From Variovorax sp. RA8 (GTDB lineage: Bacteria; Pseudomonadota; Gammaproteobacteria; Burkholderiales; Burkholderiaceae_C): DNA of 64,000 nt. Position 1 is the stretch's first letter, and each line of letters starts with the position of its first letter. Shown here in pieces: positions 51,728-60,567 of this stretch. The position numbers and the translations under genes are program-made. The notes below the pieces were generated by a model. It saw only the letters and a program-made list of their open reading frames with translations. It did no database searches and had not been told where the DNA came from. The stretch is taken from NCBI RefSeq assembly GCF_901827175.1, contig NZ_LR594662.1, positions 4,278,001 through 4,342,000 on the forward strand, written 5' to 3'.

Positions 51728-52429
51728 TCAGTCGAAGCGCAGCGTCTGCACGCCGGACGCCGTGCCTAGGAGGCAGACATTGGCGCGCTGGTGCGCAAAG
51801 ACGCCGACGGTCACCACGCCGGGCCATTGATTCACTTCCGACTCGAAACCCAGCGGGTCGGTGATCCGCAGGCCCGTCACGTCGATGATGTGCTGGCCGT
51901 TGTCGGTGACGAGGGCCACGCCATCCTTCTCGCGCACCCGGGCCACGCCGCCGAGGCGGGCGAACTGGCGTATCACGCGCCGCGCCGCCATCGGGATCAC
52001 CTCCACGGGCAGCGGGAAGGCGCCAAGGGTGTTCACGCGCTTGGAGGCATCGGCGATGCAGATGAAGCGCCGGGACTGAGCTGCGACGATCTTCTCGCGC
52101 GTCAGCGCCGCCCCGCCACCCTTGATCATGTAACCGCGCCCGTCGATCTCGTCGGCGCCGTCGATGTAGACGGCGAGCTCCTCGACCTCGTTGCAGTCGA
52201 ACACCGGAATGCCCAGCGCCTGGAGCCGTTCGGTCGATGCCACCGAGCTCGACACCGCGCCACGGATGTCGTCCTTGATGGTGGCCAGCGCCTCGATGAA
52301 CTTGTTGACGGTCGAGCCGGTGCCGACGCCGACGATGTCTCCTCTACCCACGTGGGCGAGTGCGGCGCGGCCGACCTGCGCCTTCTGCTCATCCTGGGAC
52401 GGCGCCGGAGCGGAAGCGGGGGAATTCAT
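51728..52429 (-). CDS. rpiA: Ribose-5-phosphate isomerase A
   Basis: The 233-residue enzyme interconverts ribose and ribulose 5-phosphate. Signatures are [57 protein letters not shown] and [19 protein letters not shown]. The start at 52429 leaves a short disordered N-terminus ([15 protein letters not shown]). Its ATG is only 40 bases from the divergent pyrD ATG, so the two promoters overlap or reach into coding sequence. Confidence 0.96.
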   Translation of the reverse strand: MNSPASAPAPSQDEQKAQVGRAALAHVGRGDIVGVGTGSTVNKFIEALATIKDDIRGAVSSSVASTERLQALGIPVFDCNEVEELAVYIDGADEIDGRGYMIKGGGAALTREKIVAAQSRRFICIADASKRVNTLGAFPLPVEVIPMAARRVIRQFARLGGVARVREKDGVALVTDNGQHIIDVTGLRITDPLGFESEVNQWPGVVTVGVFAHQRANVCLLGTASGVQTLRFD

Positions 52430-52469
52430 CGGGGACAATCCTTGGGCTGACGAAGCCTGCAATTATCTG

Positions 52470-53540
52470 ATGTCCCTGCTGCTGCCCTCCTCGCTTTACA
52501 CGCTGGCCCGACCTTTCCTCTTCGGTTTCGACCCCGAGCACGCTCATGAGCTGACACTCGATGCGCTGGCGCGCACACAGCACACGCCGCTCGCCTGTGC
52601 CTACGCAGCACCCCGGGTGGACGACCGGCTGACGCTGGCCGGTCTGCGTTTTCCGAACCGAGTCGGGCTGGCTGCCGGACTGGACAAGAACGCCTGCTGC
52701 ATCGACGCCTTTGCTGCCATGGGTTTCGGCTTCGTCGAGGTCGGCACCGTCACGCCGAAGGCCCAGCCGGGAAATCCCAAACCCCGCATGTTCAGGCTGC
52801 CGCAGCGCGACGCCCTCATCAACCGGCTGGGCTTCAACAACGAAGGCCTGGACGCCTTCGTCGCCAACGTGCAGCGCGCGCGATTTCGGCGCAAGGAGGG
52901 CGGCAAGGCGCCGATGCTGCTCGGACTCAACATCGGCAAGAACGCCGCAACACCCATCGAGCGGGCAGTGGACGACTACCTGGTCTGCCTGGACGGCGTG
53001 TACCCTCATGCCGACTACGTGACGATCAACATCTCCAGCCCCAACACGGCCAATCTGCGCTCGCTGCAGAGCGACGAGGCGCTCGATGCGCTGCTCGGCG
53101 CCGTGGCCGACAAGCGCGAGGCGCTGGCGCAGCGCCACGGCAAGCGGGTGCCGCTGTTCGTGAAGATCGCGCCTGACCTGGATGAAGCGCAGGTCCAGGT
53201 GATTGCCGCCACGCTGCGCCGCCACGGCATGGATGGCGTGATCGCCACCAACACCACGCTGGCACGCGAGGCTGTTGCCGGCCTGCCGCATGCGGACGAG
53301 GCCGGTGGCCTTTCGGGCGCGCCGGTGCGGCAGGCGAGCAACCGGGTGATCGCCCAGCTGCGATCAGCCCTGGGCGTCGATTTTCCGATCATCGGGGTCG
53401 GCGGGGTGCTCAGCGGGGCCGATGCCGAGGCCAAGATCGCGGCCGGTGCCGACCTCGTACAGATCTACACCGGCCTGATCTACAAGGGGCCTGCGCTGGT
53501 GCGCGAGGCAGCCCAGGCACTGCGCCGCAGCAGCCGCTGA
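52470..53540 (+). CDS. pyrD: Dihydroorotate dehydrogenase (quinone), class 2
   Basis: The 356-residue enzyme oxidises dihydroorotate in pyrimidine synthesis and gives electrons to quinone at the inner membrane. The N-terminal helices [20 protein letters not shown] are the class 2 membrane-association segment. FMN and substrate motifs are [46 protein letters not shown] (catalytic Ser), VKIAPDL and [21 protein letters not shown]. There is no good ribosome site before the ATG. Confidence 0.97.
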   Translation: MSLLLPSSLYTLARPFLFGFDPEHAHELTLDALARTQHTPLACAYAAPRVDDRLTLAGLRFPNRVGLAAGLDKNACCIDAFAAMGFGFVEVGTVTPKAQPGNPKPRMFRLPQRDALINRLGFNNEGLDAFVANVQRARFRRKEGGKAPMLLGLNIGKNAATPIERAVDDYLVCLDGVYPHADYVTINISSPNTANLRSLQSDEALDALLGAVADKREALAQRHGKRVPLFVKIAPDLDEAQVQVIAATLRRHGMDGVIATNTTLAREAVAGLPHADEAGGLSGAPVRQASNRVIAQLRSALGVDFPIIGVGGVLSGADAEAKIAAGADLVQIYTGLIYKGPALVREAAQALRRSSR

Positions 53541-53550
53541 GCGGCAGCGC

Positions 53551-54240
53551 TCAGCGCATTCGCCACAGCACGGGAACGATCACGGCGGCCCAGCGCAGCA
53601 GGCGGCGCGGGCCGATCACCACGGCAGCAGCAGCCGCCGCCGCCCCGGTCGCGACCGGGTGCTCGCGCGCAATCCGCAGCGCGGCAGCGCTGGCAGACTC
53701 GTCGGCAGGCGCCGCCTCGGCGGCCTTTGGCGCTGCGCTCTCGAGGGTCGCGATTCGCTCGCGCTGGCGCGCAATGCGTGCCAGCAGCTCGTCGCGGGTG
53801 AGAGGCCGCGGCTCGCGCGCCGGCTTCTCATCCTCGTCGCCCCCATGAAAATGCGCCTGCACCCATTCCCAGTCGCGTTCGAATTCGCGGCGCGCCGGTT
53901 CGAAGGCGGTCGATGCTCGCCGCAGCGTGTTCAACAGCGCCAGGACGGCTAGCAGCCACGCCGCAATCCACACTCCCGCCACCGCCCAGGCAGCGGGGAC
54001 GCGGTTCGGCGTATCCCAGAAATGCACGACGATCGCGACCGACAGCAGCGCCACCGTCACGGTCGTGAGCCCGATCACCGCGACCACCAGGGCCACCAGC
54101 AGCCGCAGTCGCTGTCGCTCCTCGTCCCACGCCAGCTTCAGCAGCTTTGCACGATCCTCGGCCGCCAGGGCACCCTCGCCGGCGGCGATGCGCAGCCGGC
54201 GCAAACGCCTGTCCAGCCCGAGCAGGGACAGCAGTCTCAT
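53551..54240 (-). CDS. Holin-superfamily III/YqjE-like membrane protein
   Basis: The start at 54240 (MRLLSLLGLDRRLRRL) gives 229 residues. Two membrane helices (about 45-70, LRLLVALVVAVIGLTTVTVA; and about 80-105, WAVAGVWIAAWLLAVLALL) form the phage-holin-family/YqjE pattern. A charged cytoplasmic region and an Ala-rich C-terminus ([19 protein letters not shown]) follow. There are no phage genes around it. Together with the DUF883-like gene 33 bases upstream it corresponds to the E. coli yqjD-yqjE pair. Function is uncertain. Confidence 0.75.
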   Translation of the reverse strand: MRLLSLLGLDRRLRRLRIAAGEGALAAEDRAKLLKLAWDEERQRLRLLVALVVAVIGLTTVTVALLSVAIVVHFWDTPNRVPAAWAVAGVWIAAWLLAVLALLNTLRRASTAFEPARREFERDWEWVQAHFHGGDEDEKPAREPRPLTRDELLARIARQRERIATLESAAPKAAEAAPADESASAAALRIAREHPVATGAAAAAAAVVIGPRRLLRWAAVIVPVLWRMR

Positions 54241-54273
54241 GCGTGTCCCCCGCACGCGCCGGACTGCTCGCGC

Positions 54274-54582
54274 TCAGCGGCGGCCAAGCAGCAGTCCCAC
54301 CAGCACGCCCACCGCCAAGGCGGCGCCGGCGATCTGCCAGGGTTCGTCGTGCGCGTATGCATTGGCCGTGCTGGCCGCCTCGCGCGCCTTCTTGGCCGCA
54401 AGCTTGCTCTTCTCGGCGGCGAGTTCACGCGCGATCGCCAGCTTGCTATCGATGCGCTGGCGCAGCGCCTTGATGTGCGGCAAGGTGTCGAGTTCCTTGC
54501 TGGAGAGCACGCCGCGGACGTCGCTGGCAATGTCTTCCGCAACGGCATTCGCTGCCGCTTCGAGGTTGGAGGATGCAGTCAT
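54274..54582 (-). CDS. DUF883 (ElaB/YqjD/YgaM) family membrane-anchored protein
   Basis: The 102-residue protein is helical and Ala/Lys-rich and ends in a single membrane helix DEPWQIAGAALAVGVLVGLL followed by GRR. That is the tail signature of ElaB/YqjD proteins, known in E. coli as C-tail-anchored ribosome-associated proteins of stationary phase. It is the first gene of a two-gene unit with the YqjE-like protein. Confidence 0.88.
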   Translation of the reverse strand: MTASSNLEAAANAVAEDIASDVRGVLSSKELDTLPHIKALRQRIDSKLAIARELAAEKSKLAAKKAREAASTANAYAHDEPWQIAGAALAVGVLVGLLLGRR

Positions 54583-54675
54583 TGAAATCTTCCCTCTGTG
54601 ATTCCCGCCGGCACCGCGCCGGCGACTTCACGCCGGACGGCGGCGTGGCATCCCATGGTACATGCCCCCATGCGC

Positions 54676-55773
54676 CTAGGGCAGCAAAGCCGCCACATGG
54701 CGTCCGATCGAGAGGCTGCTGGTGAGCCCCGGCGACTCGATGCCGAAGAGGTTGACCAATCCCGCGACGCCGTGCGCCGCGGGCCCTTCGATCAGGAAAT
54801 CGCGGGCCGGCTCGCCCGGGCCGGAGATCTTGGGCCGGATGCCGGCATAGCCCGGGACGAGCGCCCCATCGGCCAGGGCCGGCCAGTACTTGCGCACCTC
54901 GGCATAGAAGCCCTCGCCGCGCCTGGGATCGACCACCAGATCGCCAGGAGAGTCGACCCACTCGACATCCGGGCCGAACTTGGCCTGGCCGCCGAGGTCG
55001 AGGGTCAGATGCACGCCCAGCCCGGCAGCTTCGGGCACGGGGTAGATCAGGCGGCTGAAGGGTGCACGACCGGCCAGTGTGAAGTAGTTGCCCTTGGCGA
55101 AATGGGCCACCGGGACGGTGCTCGCGGGCAGCCCCTCGAAGCGCCGCGCGAGCGCCGGTGCACCCAGGCCGGCAGCATTGACGACGCTGCGGCAGCGCAG
55201 CGCAGTGCCGTCCTCCGCGACGAGGACGATGGCGCCCTCGCCGCATCGCGCACGGGCCACCGGCGATTTGAGCGCCAACATGCCGCCGGCACTCTCCAGA
55301 TCGCCTTGCAAGCTCAGCATCAACGCATGGCTGTCGACGATGCCCGTGCTCGGCGAATGGAGCGCGGCGACGCACTCCAGTTGCGGCTCCATCGCACACG
55401 CCTGCTCGCGCGTCAGCATGACCAGGTCGTGAACACCATTGGCGGCGGCCTTGGCGGCGATCAGTCTCAGCGCCGGGACCTGCGCCGGCATGGTGGCCAC
55501 GATCAGCTTGCCGCAGCGGCGATGCGGCAGCTCCCGCTGCGCCAGGTACTCATAGAGCATTTGCTTGCCCTCGACGCACAGGCGCGCCTTGAGGGAACCC
55601 TCGGGGTAGTAGATGCCGGCGTGGATCACCTCGCTGTTGCGTGAACTTGTACCGGTACCGATGGCGCCCTCGGCTTCCAGCACGATGACCTCGCGGCCGG
55701 CGAGGGCGAGCGCCCGGGCGACCGCCAAGCCAACCACACCGGCGCCAATGACGGCGCAATCGAATTCGTCCAT
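54676..55773 (-). CDS. FAD-dependent oxidoreductase, L-2-hydroxyglutarate oxidase-like
   Basis: The 365-residue DAO-fold flavoprotein has an N-terminal dinucleotide motif [19 protein letters not shown], then [25 protein letters not shown]. That [15 protein letters not shown] stretch is characteristic of the LhgO/L-2-hydroxyglutarate dehydrogenase group. The C-terminus [33 protein letters not shown] carries the FAD-closing residues. It oxidises a 2-hydroxyacid, probably L-2-hydroxyglutarate. Shorter than E. coli LhgO (about 420). Confidence 0.85.
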   Translation of the reverse strand: MDEFDCAVIGAGVVGLAVARALALAGREVIVLEAEGAIGTGTSSRNSEVIHAGIYYPEGSLKARLCVEGKQMLYEYLAQRELPHRRCGKLIVATMPAQVPALRLIAAKAAANGVHDLVMLTREQACAMEPQLECVAALHSPSTGIVDSHALMLSLQGDLESAGGMLALKSPVARARCGEGAIVLVAEDGTALRCRSVVNAAGLGAPALARRFEGLPASTVPVAHFAKGNYFTLAGRAPFSRLIYPVPEAAGLGVHLTLDLGGQAKFGPDVEWVDSPGDLVVDPRRGEGFYAEVRKYWPALADGALVPGYAGIRPKISGPGEPARDFLIEGPAAHGVAGLVNLFGIESPGLTSSLSIGRHVAALLP

Positions 55774-55799
55774 GCCGCGAGCTTAGCCGGCCCCGGCAC

Positions 55800-55943
55800 T
55801 CACTTCGGCTGGATTGAGAAAGGCTTCTCCGGATCGGCCGGCTCGGGTGGCGTGCCGGGGCCCTCGTCGGGCTCGACCGGCAGCTCCGGCACATCGGGCG
55901 GGTCCGAGGTGGTGGGCGACGGGAGATCGGGGCTGGTGGCCAT
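55800..55943 (-). CDS. Small proline/acidic-rich hypothetical protein (47 aa)
   Basis: An ATG at 55943-55941 follows a good ribosome site (AAAGGAGAAATGCC) and opens a 47-codon frame ending TGA at 55800. The product begins MATSPDLPSPTTSDPPDVPE and ends PEKPFSIQPK. It is very rich in Pro, Glu and Asp and has no Cys, Trp or membrane segment. Codon third positions are G/C-rich, as in neighbours. It sits 26 bases upstream of the LhgO-like gene on the same strand and may be co-transcribed. I recognise no family; the ribosome site and codon bias are the evidence that it is real. Confidence 0.6.
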   Translation of the reverse strand: MATSPDLPSPTTSDPPDVPELPVEPDEGPGTPPEPADPEKPFSIQPK

Positions 55944-56058
55944 GGCATTTCTCCTTTCAGCGCCGTTCTACGAAGACTCGAAGCGCGAGGCAAGCGGCGC
56001 GAGACCGCAGTGTGCGTCGGTACCGGCCAACAAGCCAGCAGAAAGGAAAAAATGAATT

Positions 56059-56133
56059 TGGTGGGCGGTGGAGGCTTCGAACCTCCGACCCCAGCAGTGT
56101 GAATGCTGTGCTCTACCCCTGAGCTAACCGCCC
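56059..56133 (-). tRNA. tRNA-Val (anticodon CAC)
   Basis: On the minus strand 75 bases fold as a full cloverleaf. The acceptor is GGGCGGT/ACCGCCC, the D arm is GCTC/GAGC, and the anticodon stem CAGCA/TGCTG holds loop TTCACAC (anticodon CAC). The T arm is GGAGG/CCTCC with loop TTCGAAG. The 3' CCA is encoded. It reads GUG codons. It lies between the small proline-rich gene and dnaQ. Confidence 0.96.
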
Positions 56134-56209
56134 CTCCCGATACGACGACGGCGATTTGCGCGTGGCACCGGGTGGATTCTTTCAGCGCCGCTTGGCGCGA
56201 AGCCTGCGA

Positions 56210-56929
56210 TTATGCCACAGCATTTTCGGCCGCTTGCCGAAAAATCGTCCGGCCGTTGCTGGCCTTGTCGAGCTGCAGCAGGAGCTCCTCGTGCGCCGCG
56301 AGCTCGTGATCGGCAGCCGTCAGCACCGGCAGGATGAAGCTGCGCAGGTCGACCACCACGACCGTGCCCTGCACCGGCTCGTTGGCCGCGACGTCGATGA
56401 GCAGCGCGTCCTGGCCACGCGTCAGGTTGATGTAGACGTCGGCCAGCAGCTGCGCATCCAGCTTGGCGCCGTGGAAGGTCCGGTTCGAGCGATCGACGCC
56501 GAAGCGGTCGCACAGCGCGTCGAGCGAATTGCGTTTGCCGGGGTAGACCGCCTTCGCCAGCGCCAGCGTGTCGGTCACATCGCCGACGAAGCTGCGCAAT
56601 GTGGGCAGCCCGGCGAGCTCGAACTCCTTGTTGAGGAAGCCGACGTCGAAGGCCGCGTTGTGGATGATCAGTTCGGCATCGCGCAGGTACTCGACGATGT
56701 CGTTCGCCAGCGTCGCGAATTTGGGCTTGTCGCGCAGGAAATCGGTCGTCAGTCCGTGCACCTTGAGCGCGTCTTCATGGCTCTCCCGCTCCGGATTGAA
56801 GTAGATGTGCAGGTCGTTGCCGGTGAGCTTGCGGTTGAACAGCTCCACGCACCCCAGTTCGATGATGCGGTCGCCGTTCTCGGCCGAAAGGCCCGTGGTT
56901 TCGGTGTCGAGAACGATTTGGCGCGTCAT
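56210..56929 (-). CDS. dnaQ: DNA polymerase III epsilon subunit (3'-5' proofreading exonuclease)
   Basis: The 239-residue DEDDh exonuclease has IVLDTETTGL (Asp and Glu of Exo I), IIHNAAFDVGFLN (Exo II), and FHGAKLDAQLLADVYINL (Exo III His and Asp). The length is typical. Its ATG overlaps the fdx stop by one base (TGATG), so dnaQ is read as the last gene of the isc operon rather than next to rnhA as in many relatives. Confidence 0.96.
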   Translation of the reverse strand: MTRQIVLDTETTGLSAENGDRIIELGCVELFNRKLTGNDLHIYFNPERESHEDALKVHGLTTDFLRDKPKFATLANDIVEYLRDAELIIHNAAFDVGFLNKEFELAGLPTLRSFVGDVTDTLALAKAVYPGKRNSLDALCDRFGVDRSNRTFHGAKLDAQLLADVYINLTRGQDALLIDVAANEPVQGTVVVVDLRSFILPVLTAADHELAAHEELLLQLDKASNGRTIFRQAAENAVA

Positions 56930-57267
56930 CAGTGGTTTTCTTTGGCGTGATTGATCGAGTACTTGGGAATCTCGACCGTGAGGTCGGACTGGGCGAGTAT
57001 TGCCTGGCAGCTGAGCCGCGATTGCGGCTCCAGGCCCCAGGCGCGATCGAGCAGGTCTTCCTCGCCCTCCTCCGCGTCGTTGAGCGATTCGAAACCCTTG
57101 CGCACGATCACGTGGCAGGTGGTGCAGGCGCAGCTCATCTCGCAGGCGTGCTCGATGTTGATGTGATTCTCGAGCAGCGCCTCGCAGATGGAGGTGCCGG
57201 CAGGCGCTTTGATCTCGGCGCCCTCGGGGCAGTACTCGGCGTGGGGAAGGATCTTGATCGTGGGCAT
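56929..57267 (-). CDS. fdx: Isc-type [2Fe-2S] ferredoxin
   Basis: The start at 57267 (MPTIKILPHAEYCPEGAEI) gives 112 residues, the length of E. coli Fdx. Cluster ligands are C-x5-C-x2-C in HACEMSCACTTC and a fourth Cys in SRLSCQAI. The acidic patch AEEGEEDLLDRAWGLE is typical. It supplies electrons for Fe-S cluster assembly on IscU. It follows hscA with a 7-base gap. Confidence 0.96.
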   Translation of the reverse strand: MPTIKILPHAEYCPEGAEIKAPAGTSICEALLENHINIEHACEMSCACTTCHVIVRKGFESLNDAEEGEEDLLDRAWGLEPQSRLSCQAILAQSDLTVEIPKYSINHAKENH

Positions 57268-57274
57268 GAGGCTT

Positions 57275-59131
57275 CTAGAGGGATTCGATCTGCCGGCCGG
57301 CGAGCGCGCGCGCAATGCCCGCGTTCATGCGCTCCGCGGCGAAGGCTTCGGTGCCGTCGGCCAGGGCCTGGGTCGCGGCCTCGATGGCGGCGGCATCGCC
57401 AGCCGAGCGCGCGGCGCGCAATGCCTTCATCAACGCGTCGATGGCCTCGCGGCTCTCGGCGTCGAGCAGATCGCCGTCGGCATCGAGTGCGCTCTGCGTG
57501 GCCAGCAGCATGCGGTCGGCGTCCACGCGCGCCTCGACCAGCGCGCGCGCCTGCATGTCCTGCTGCGCAGTGGAGAAGCTGTCCTGCAGCATGGTGGCGA
57601 TCTGGTCGTCGGACAAGCCATAGGAAGGCTTGACGGTCACGCTCGCCTCCACGCCGCTGCCCTGCTCCTTGGCACTGACGCTGAGCAGGCCATCGGCATC
57701 GACGGTGAAGGTGACGCGGATGCGCGCGGCCCCCGCGGTCATCGGCGGGATGCCGCGCAGCTCGAAGCGGGCGAGGCTGCGGCAGTCTGCGACGAGATCG
57801 CGCTCGCCCTGCACCACGTGCAGCGCCAGCGCGGTCTGGCCGTCCTGGTAGGTCGTGAAATCCTGCGCCATCGCGGTCGGGATGGTCTGGTTGCGCGGAA
57901 CGATGCGCTCGACCAGTCCGCCCATGGTCTCGATGCCGAGCGACAGCGGGATCACGTCGAGCAGGAGCAGATCGTCCGTGCCCCCATTGCCGGCCAGCTG
58001 GTTCGCCTGGATCGCGGCGCCCAGTGCGACGACCTCGTCGGGGTTCAGGTTGGTCAGGGGCTCGCGGCCGAAGAAGTCGGCCACGGCGCGCCTGATCTGC
58101 GGCATGCGGGTCGCGCCGCCGACCAGCACGATGCCCTGCAGGTCGGCCGGTTGCAGACGGGCGTCGCGCAGCGCCTTGCGCACCGCGGCGATGGTGCGCG
58201 CGGTCAGGCCTGCGGTCGCGGCTTCGAACTGCGCGCGCGAGACCTCCCGCTGCAGCCCGCCGCCAGCCAGCGCGGCCGAGAAGGTGGCCGTGTCCGCGGC
58301 AGACAGCGCCTCCTTCGTGGCGCGCGCCGCCACGAGCAGCGCGGCCTTGTCCGCATCGCCTCGGACCTCGAACCCGGTCTGCGCCAGCGCGAAATCCGCC
58401 AGCGCGTGGTCGTAGTCGTCCCCGCCCAGCGCCGAGTCGCCGCCAGTGGCAATGACCTCGAACACGCCTTGCGTCAGGCGCAGGATCGAGATGTCGAAAG
58501 TGCCGCCACCGAGATCGTAGACCGCATAGACGCCCTCGCTCGCGTTGTCCAGGCCGTAGGCAATAGCAGCCGCGGTCGGCTCGCTGATCAGCCGCAGCAG
58601 GTTGATGCCGGCGAGCTGGGCCGCGTCCTTGGTGGCTTGGCGCTGGCCTTCATCGAAATAGGCCGGTACCGTGATCACGGCCCCGTAGAGCTCGTCGTCG
58701 AAGCTGTCCTCGGCGCGGTAGCGCAGGGTCGCGAGGATCTCGGCACTCACCTCGACCGGCGACTTGGAACCGGCCGCCGTCTGCACCTGGACCATGCCTG
58801 CATCGCCGGCCAGCCGGTACGCCATGGCATCGCGGTTGGCAACGTCCTGCACACCGCGCCCCATCAGGCGCTTCACTGAGGTGATGACGTTGGACGGATC
58901 GGCCGCGCGCGCGGCCAGCGCCTCGAAGCCGATCTGGCGGCGGTCTTTGTCGAGGTAACGCACGGCCGAGGGGAGCAGGACGCGTCCCTCGGCGTCGGGC
59001 AGGCACTCGGCCACACCGTTGCGCACGGCAGCCACGAGCGAGTGAGTGGTCCCGAGGTCGATACCGACCGCGATGCGCCGCTGGTGCGGATCGGGCGCTT
59101 GGCCGGGTTCTGAAATCTGCAGCAATGCCAT
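57275..59131 (-). CDS. hscA: Fe-S cluster assembly chaperone HscA (Hsp70 family)
   Basis: The 618-residue Hsp70 has [19 protein letters not shown] at the N-terminus, [17 protein letters not shown], and [21 protein letters not shown] in the ATPase domain. A substrate-binding domain ([28 protein letters not shown]) follows. It is the specialised chaperone that releases clusters from IscU with HscB. The start at 59131 lies 4 bases after hscB. Confidence 0.97.
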   Translation of the reverse strand: MALLQISEPGQAPDPHQRRIAVGIDLGTTHSLVAAVRNGVAECLPDAEGRVLLPSAVRYLDKDRRQIGFEALAARAADPSNVITSVKRLMGRGVQDVANRDAMAYRLAGDAGMVQVQTAAGSKSPVEVSAEILATLRYRAEDSFDDELYGAVITVPAYFDEGQRQATKDAAQLAGINLLRLISEPTAAAIAYGLDNASEGVYAVYDLGGGTFDISILRLTQGVFEVIATGGDSALGGDDYDHALADFALAQTGFEVRGDADKAALLVAARATKEALSAADTATFSAALAGGGLQREVSRAQFEAATAGLTARTIAAVRKALRDARLQPADLQGIVLVGGATRMPQIRRAVADFFGREPLTNLNPDEVVALGAAIQANQLAGNGGTDDLLLLDVIPLSLGIETMGGLVERIVPRNQTIPTAMAQDFTTYQDGQTALALHVVQGERDLVADCRSLARFELRGIPPMTAGAARIRVTFTVDADGLLSVSAKEQGSGVEASVTVKPSYGLSDDQIATMLQDSFSTAQQDMQARALVEARVDADRMLLATQSALDADGDLLDAESREAIDALMKALRAARSAGDAAAIEAATQALADGTEAFAAERMNAGIARALAGRQIESL

Positions 59132-59135
59132 GGCG

Positions 59136-59654
59136 CTATTGTCCCCACGCTTCGAACTTGGCCTCGATGTCCTCGGCAAAGCGCTCGATGAACATGAGGG
59201 CTCTCACCTGCTTCGCGGCCTCGGCGTGATCTCCTTTTTCGTCGATCAGCCAGTCCAGCGAAGACAGCGCGCGGGCGCGTCCGGCATCGACCTCCGCGCG
59301 CAGCTTGTCGAAGGCGGCGGCGTCCCGCGCCTCGTCGAGCTCCTCGCGCCATTCCATCTGCTGCATGAGGAAATCGGGCGGCATCGCCGTGTTCTTCTCG
59401 GCATCGATGGGATGGCCATTCAGCGCGCACAGGTAGCTCGCCCGCTTGATCGGGTCCTTCAGGCGCTGGTAGGCCTCGTTGATGCGTACCGACCACTGCA
59501 TGGCCACGCGCTGCGCCGCGGCGCCCTGGGCTGCGAAGCGGTCGGGGTGCGCCTCGCGCTGCAGCTCCTTCCAGCGCGCGTCGAGCATGGCGCGGTCCTG
59601 CGCAAAGCTCGCCGGGACGGCGAAGAGCTCGAAATCGGTGTCGTTCAGGTTCAT
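59136..59654 (-). CDS. hscB: Fe-S cluster co-chaperone HscB (J-domain protein)
   Basis: The usual HscB start [11 protein letters not shown] at 59654 gives 172 residues. The J domain contains the HPD motif in [13 protein letters not shown], and the C-terminal three-helix bundle binds IscU ([13 protein letters not shown]). An in-frame ATG at 59678 exists, but it lies in the loop of a terminator-like hairpin. No Shine-Dalgarno sequence precedes either start, so translation may depend on the hairpin or on coupling. Confidence 0.95.
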   Translation of the reverse strand: MNLNDTDFELFAVPASFAQDRAMLDARWKELQREAHPDRFAAQGAAAQRVAMQWSVRINEAYQRLKDPIKRASYLCALNGHPIDAEKNTAMPPDFLMQQMEWREELDEARDAAAFDKLRAEVDAGRARALSSLDWLIDEKGDHAEAAKQVRALMFIERFAEDIEAKFEAWGQ

Positions 59655-59660
59655 GGCGTC

Positions 59661-59697
59661 AAAAAGCCGCCAGCCCATGACCGGGTGGTGGCGGCTT
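59661..59697 (-). terminator. Terminator-like hairpin between iscA and hscB
   Basis: On the minus strand, AAGCCGCCA and TGGCGGCTT form a perfect 9-bp stem with a 16-base loop, ending in a run of five T. It lies 7 bases before the hscB ATG. It looks like an intrinsic terminator or attenuator separating iscRSUA from hscBA-fdx-dnaQ. Confidence 0.65.
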
Positions 59698-59718
59698 GGA
59701 CGGGAAGCCGGTGGAAAG

Positions 59719-60042
59719 TCAGATACGGAAGCTTTCGCCGCAGCCGCAGCGGTCGCGCTCGTTCGGGTTGTTGAACTTGAAACCCTCGTTCAGCCCCTCG
59801 CGCACGAAGTCCAGCTGCGTGCCGTCGATGTAGGCGAGGCTCTTGGGGTCGACCAGCACTTTCACGCCATGGTCCTCGAAGACCACGTCCTCGGGCGCCA
59901 GCTCGTCCACGTACTCGAGCTTGTAGGCCAGGCCCGAGCAGCCCGTTGTCTTGACGCCCAGCCGCACGCCCACCCCCTTGCCTCGCTTGCCGAGGTAGCG
60001 GGTGACGTGGCGTGCGGCAGCTTCGGTCAGGGTCACTGCCAT
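59719..60042 (-). CDS. iscA: A-type Fe-S carrier IscA
   Basis: The 107-residue protein has the three cluster cysteines of A-type carriers: one in [13 protein letters not shown] and two in CGCGESFRI at the C-terminus. It carries or delivers iron or Fe-S clusters. It follows iscU after a 90-base gap that holds a G+C-rich repeat-like element. Confidence 0.97.
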   Translation of the reverse strand: MAVTLTEAAARHVTRYLGKRGKGVGVRLGVKTTGCSGLAYKLEYVDELAPEDVVFEDHGVKVLVDPKSLAYIDGTQLDFVREGLNEGFKFNNPNERDRCGCGESFRI

Positions 60043-60051
60043 GTCAGCCCT

Positions 60052-60131
60052 CCCCGCCGGGCCGCCCCAACGGAGGCCCGCGCCCCCTCGGGAGGCAGCG
60101 AATACACAGTGAAGATGGCGTGGGGATTCAT
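60052..60131. repeat. Probable Comamonadaceae intergenic repeat between iscU and iscA
   Basis: The 80-base stretch contains GGGCCGCCCCAACGGAGGCC, CGCCCCCTCGGGAGGCAGCG and a following ACACAGTGAAGATGGCGTGG. From memory this matches a short non-coding repeat scattered between genes in Acidovorax/Variovorax-type genomes. Only one copy is present in the window, so repetition cannot be shown here. The inner CCCTCGGGAGG can form a small hairpin. Confidence 0.45.
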
Positions 60132-60132
60132 A

Positions 60133-60546
60133 TCAGTGAGCGGCTTCCGTCGTCGCGACGGCAGTGCCGCGCTTGGCCTTGTAGTCGTTGACGGCGGCCT
60201 TGATGGCGTCTTCCGCCAGGATCGAGCAATGAATCTTGACCGGGGGCAGCGCCAGTTCCTCGGCGATCTGCGCGTTCTTGAGCGCGGCCGCCTCGTCGAG
60301 CGTCTTGCCCTTGACCCACTCGGTCACCAGCGAGGAGGAAGCGATCGCCGAGCCGCAGCCGTAGGTCTTGAAGCGCGCGTCTTCGATGACGCCCGTCTCG
60401 GGGTTGACCTTGATCTGCAGCTTCATGACGTCACCGCACGCCGGTGCGCCGACCATGCCCGTGCCCACCGAATCGTCGCCCTTTTCGAAGGAGCCGACGT
60501 TGCGGGGATTTTCATAGTGGTCAATGACCTTGGATGAATATGCCAT
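60133..60546 (-). CDS. iscU: Fe-S cluster scaffold IscU
   Basis: The 137-residue scaffold begins MAYSSKVIDHYENPRNVGSFEK. The three cluster cysteines are in GAPACGDVMKLQI, TYGCGSAIASSS and VKIHCSILAEDAIK. The LPPVKIHCS motif recognised by HscA is intact. A 21-base gap separates it from iscS. Confidence 0.98.
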   Translation of the reverse strand: MAYSSKVIDHYENPRNVGSFEKGDDSVGTGMVGAPACGDVMKLQIKVNPETGVIEDARFKTYGCGSAIASSSLVTEWVKGKTLDEAAALKNAQIAEELALPPVKIHCSILAEDAIKAAVNDYKAKRGTAVATTEAAH

Positions 60547-60567
60547 GGGATACCTCTCAGTCTTTGT

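Noticed and set aside
53551..54582. A prophage remnant, because of the holin-like protein
   Set aside because: The gene pairs with a DUF883 protein as in the housekeeping yqjD-yqjE arrangement, and no other phage gene is near.
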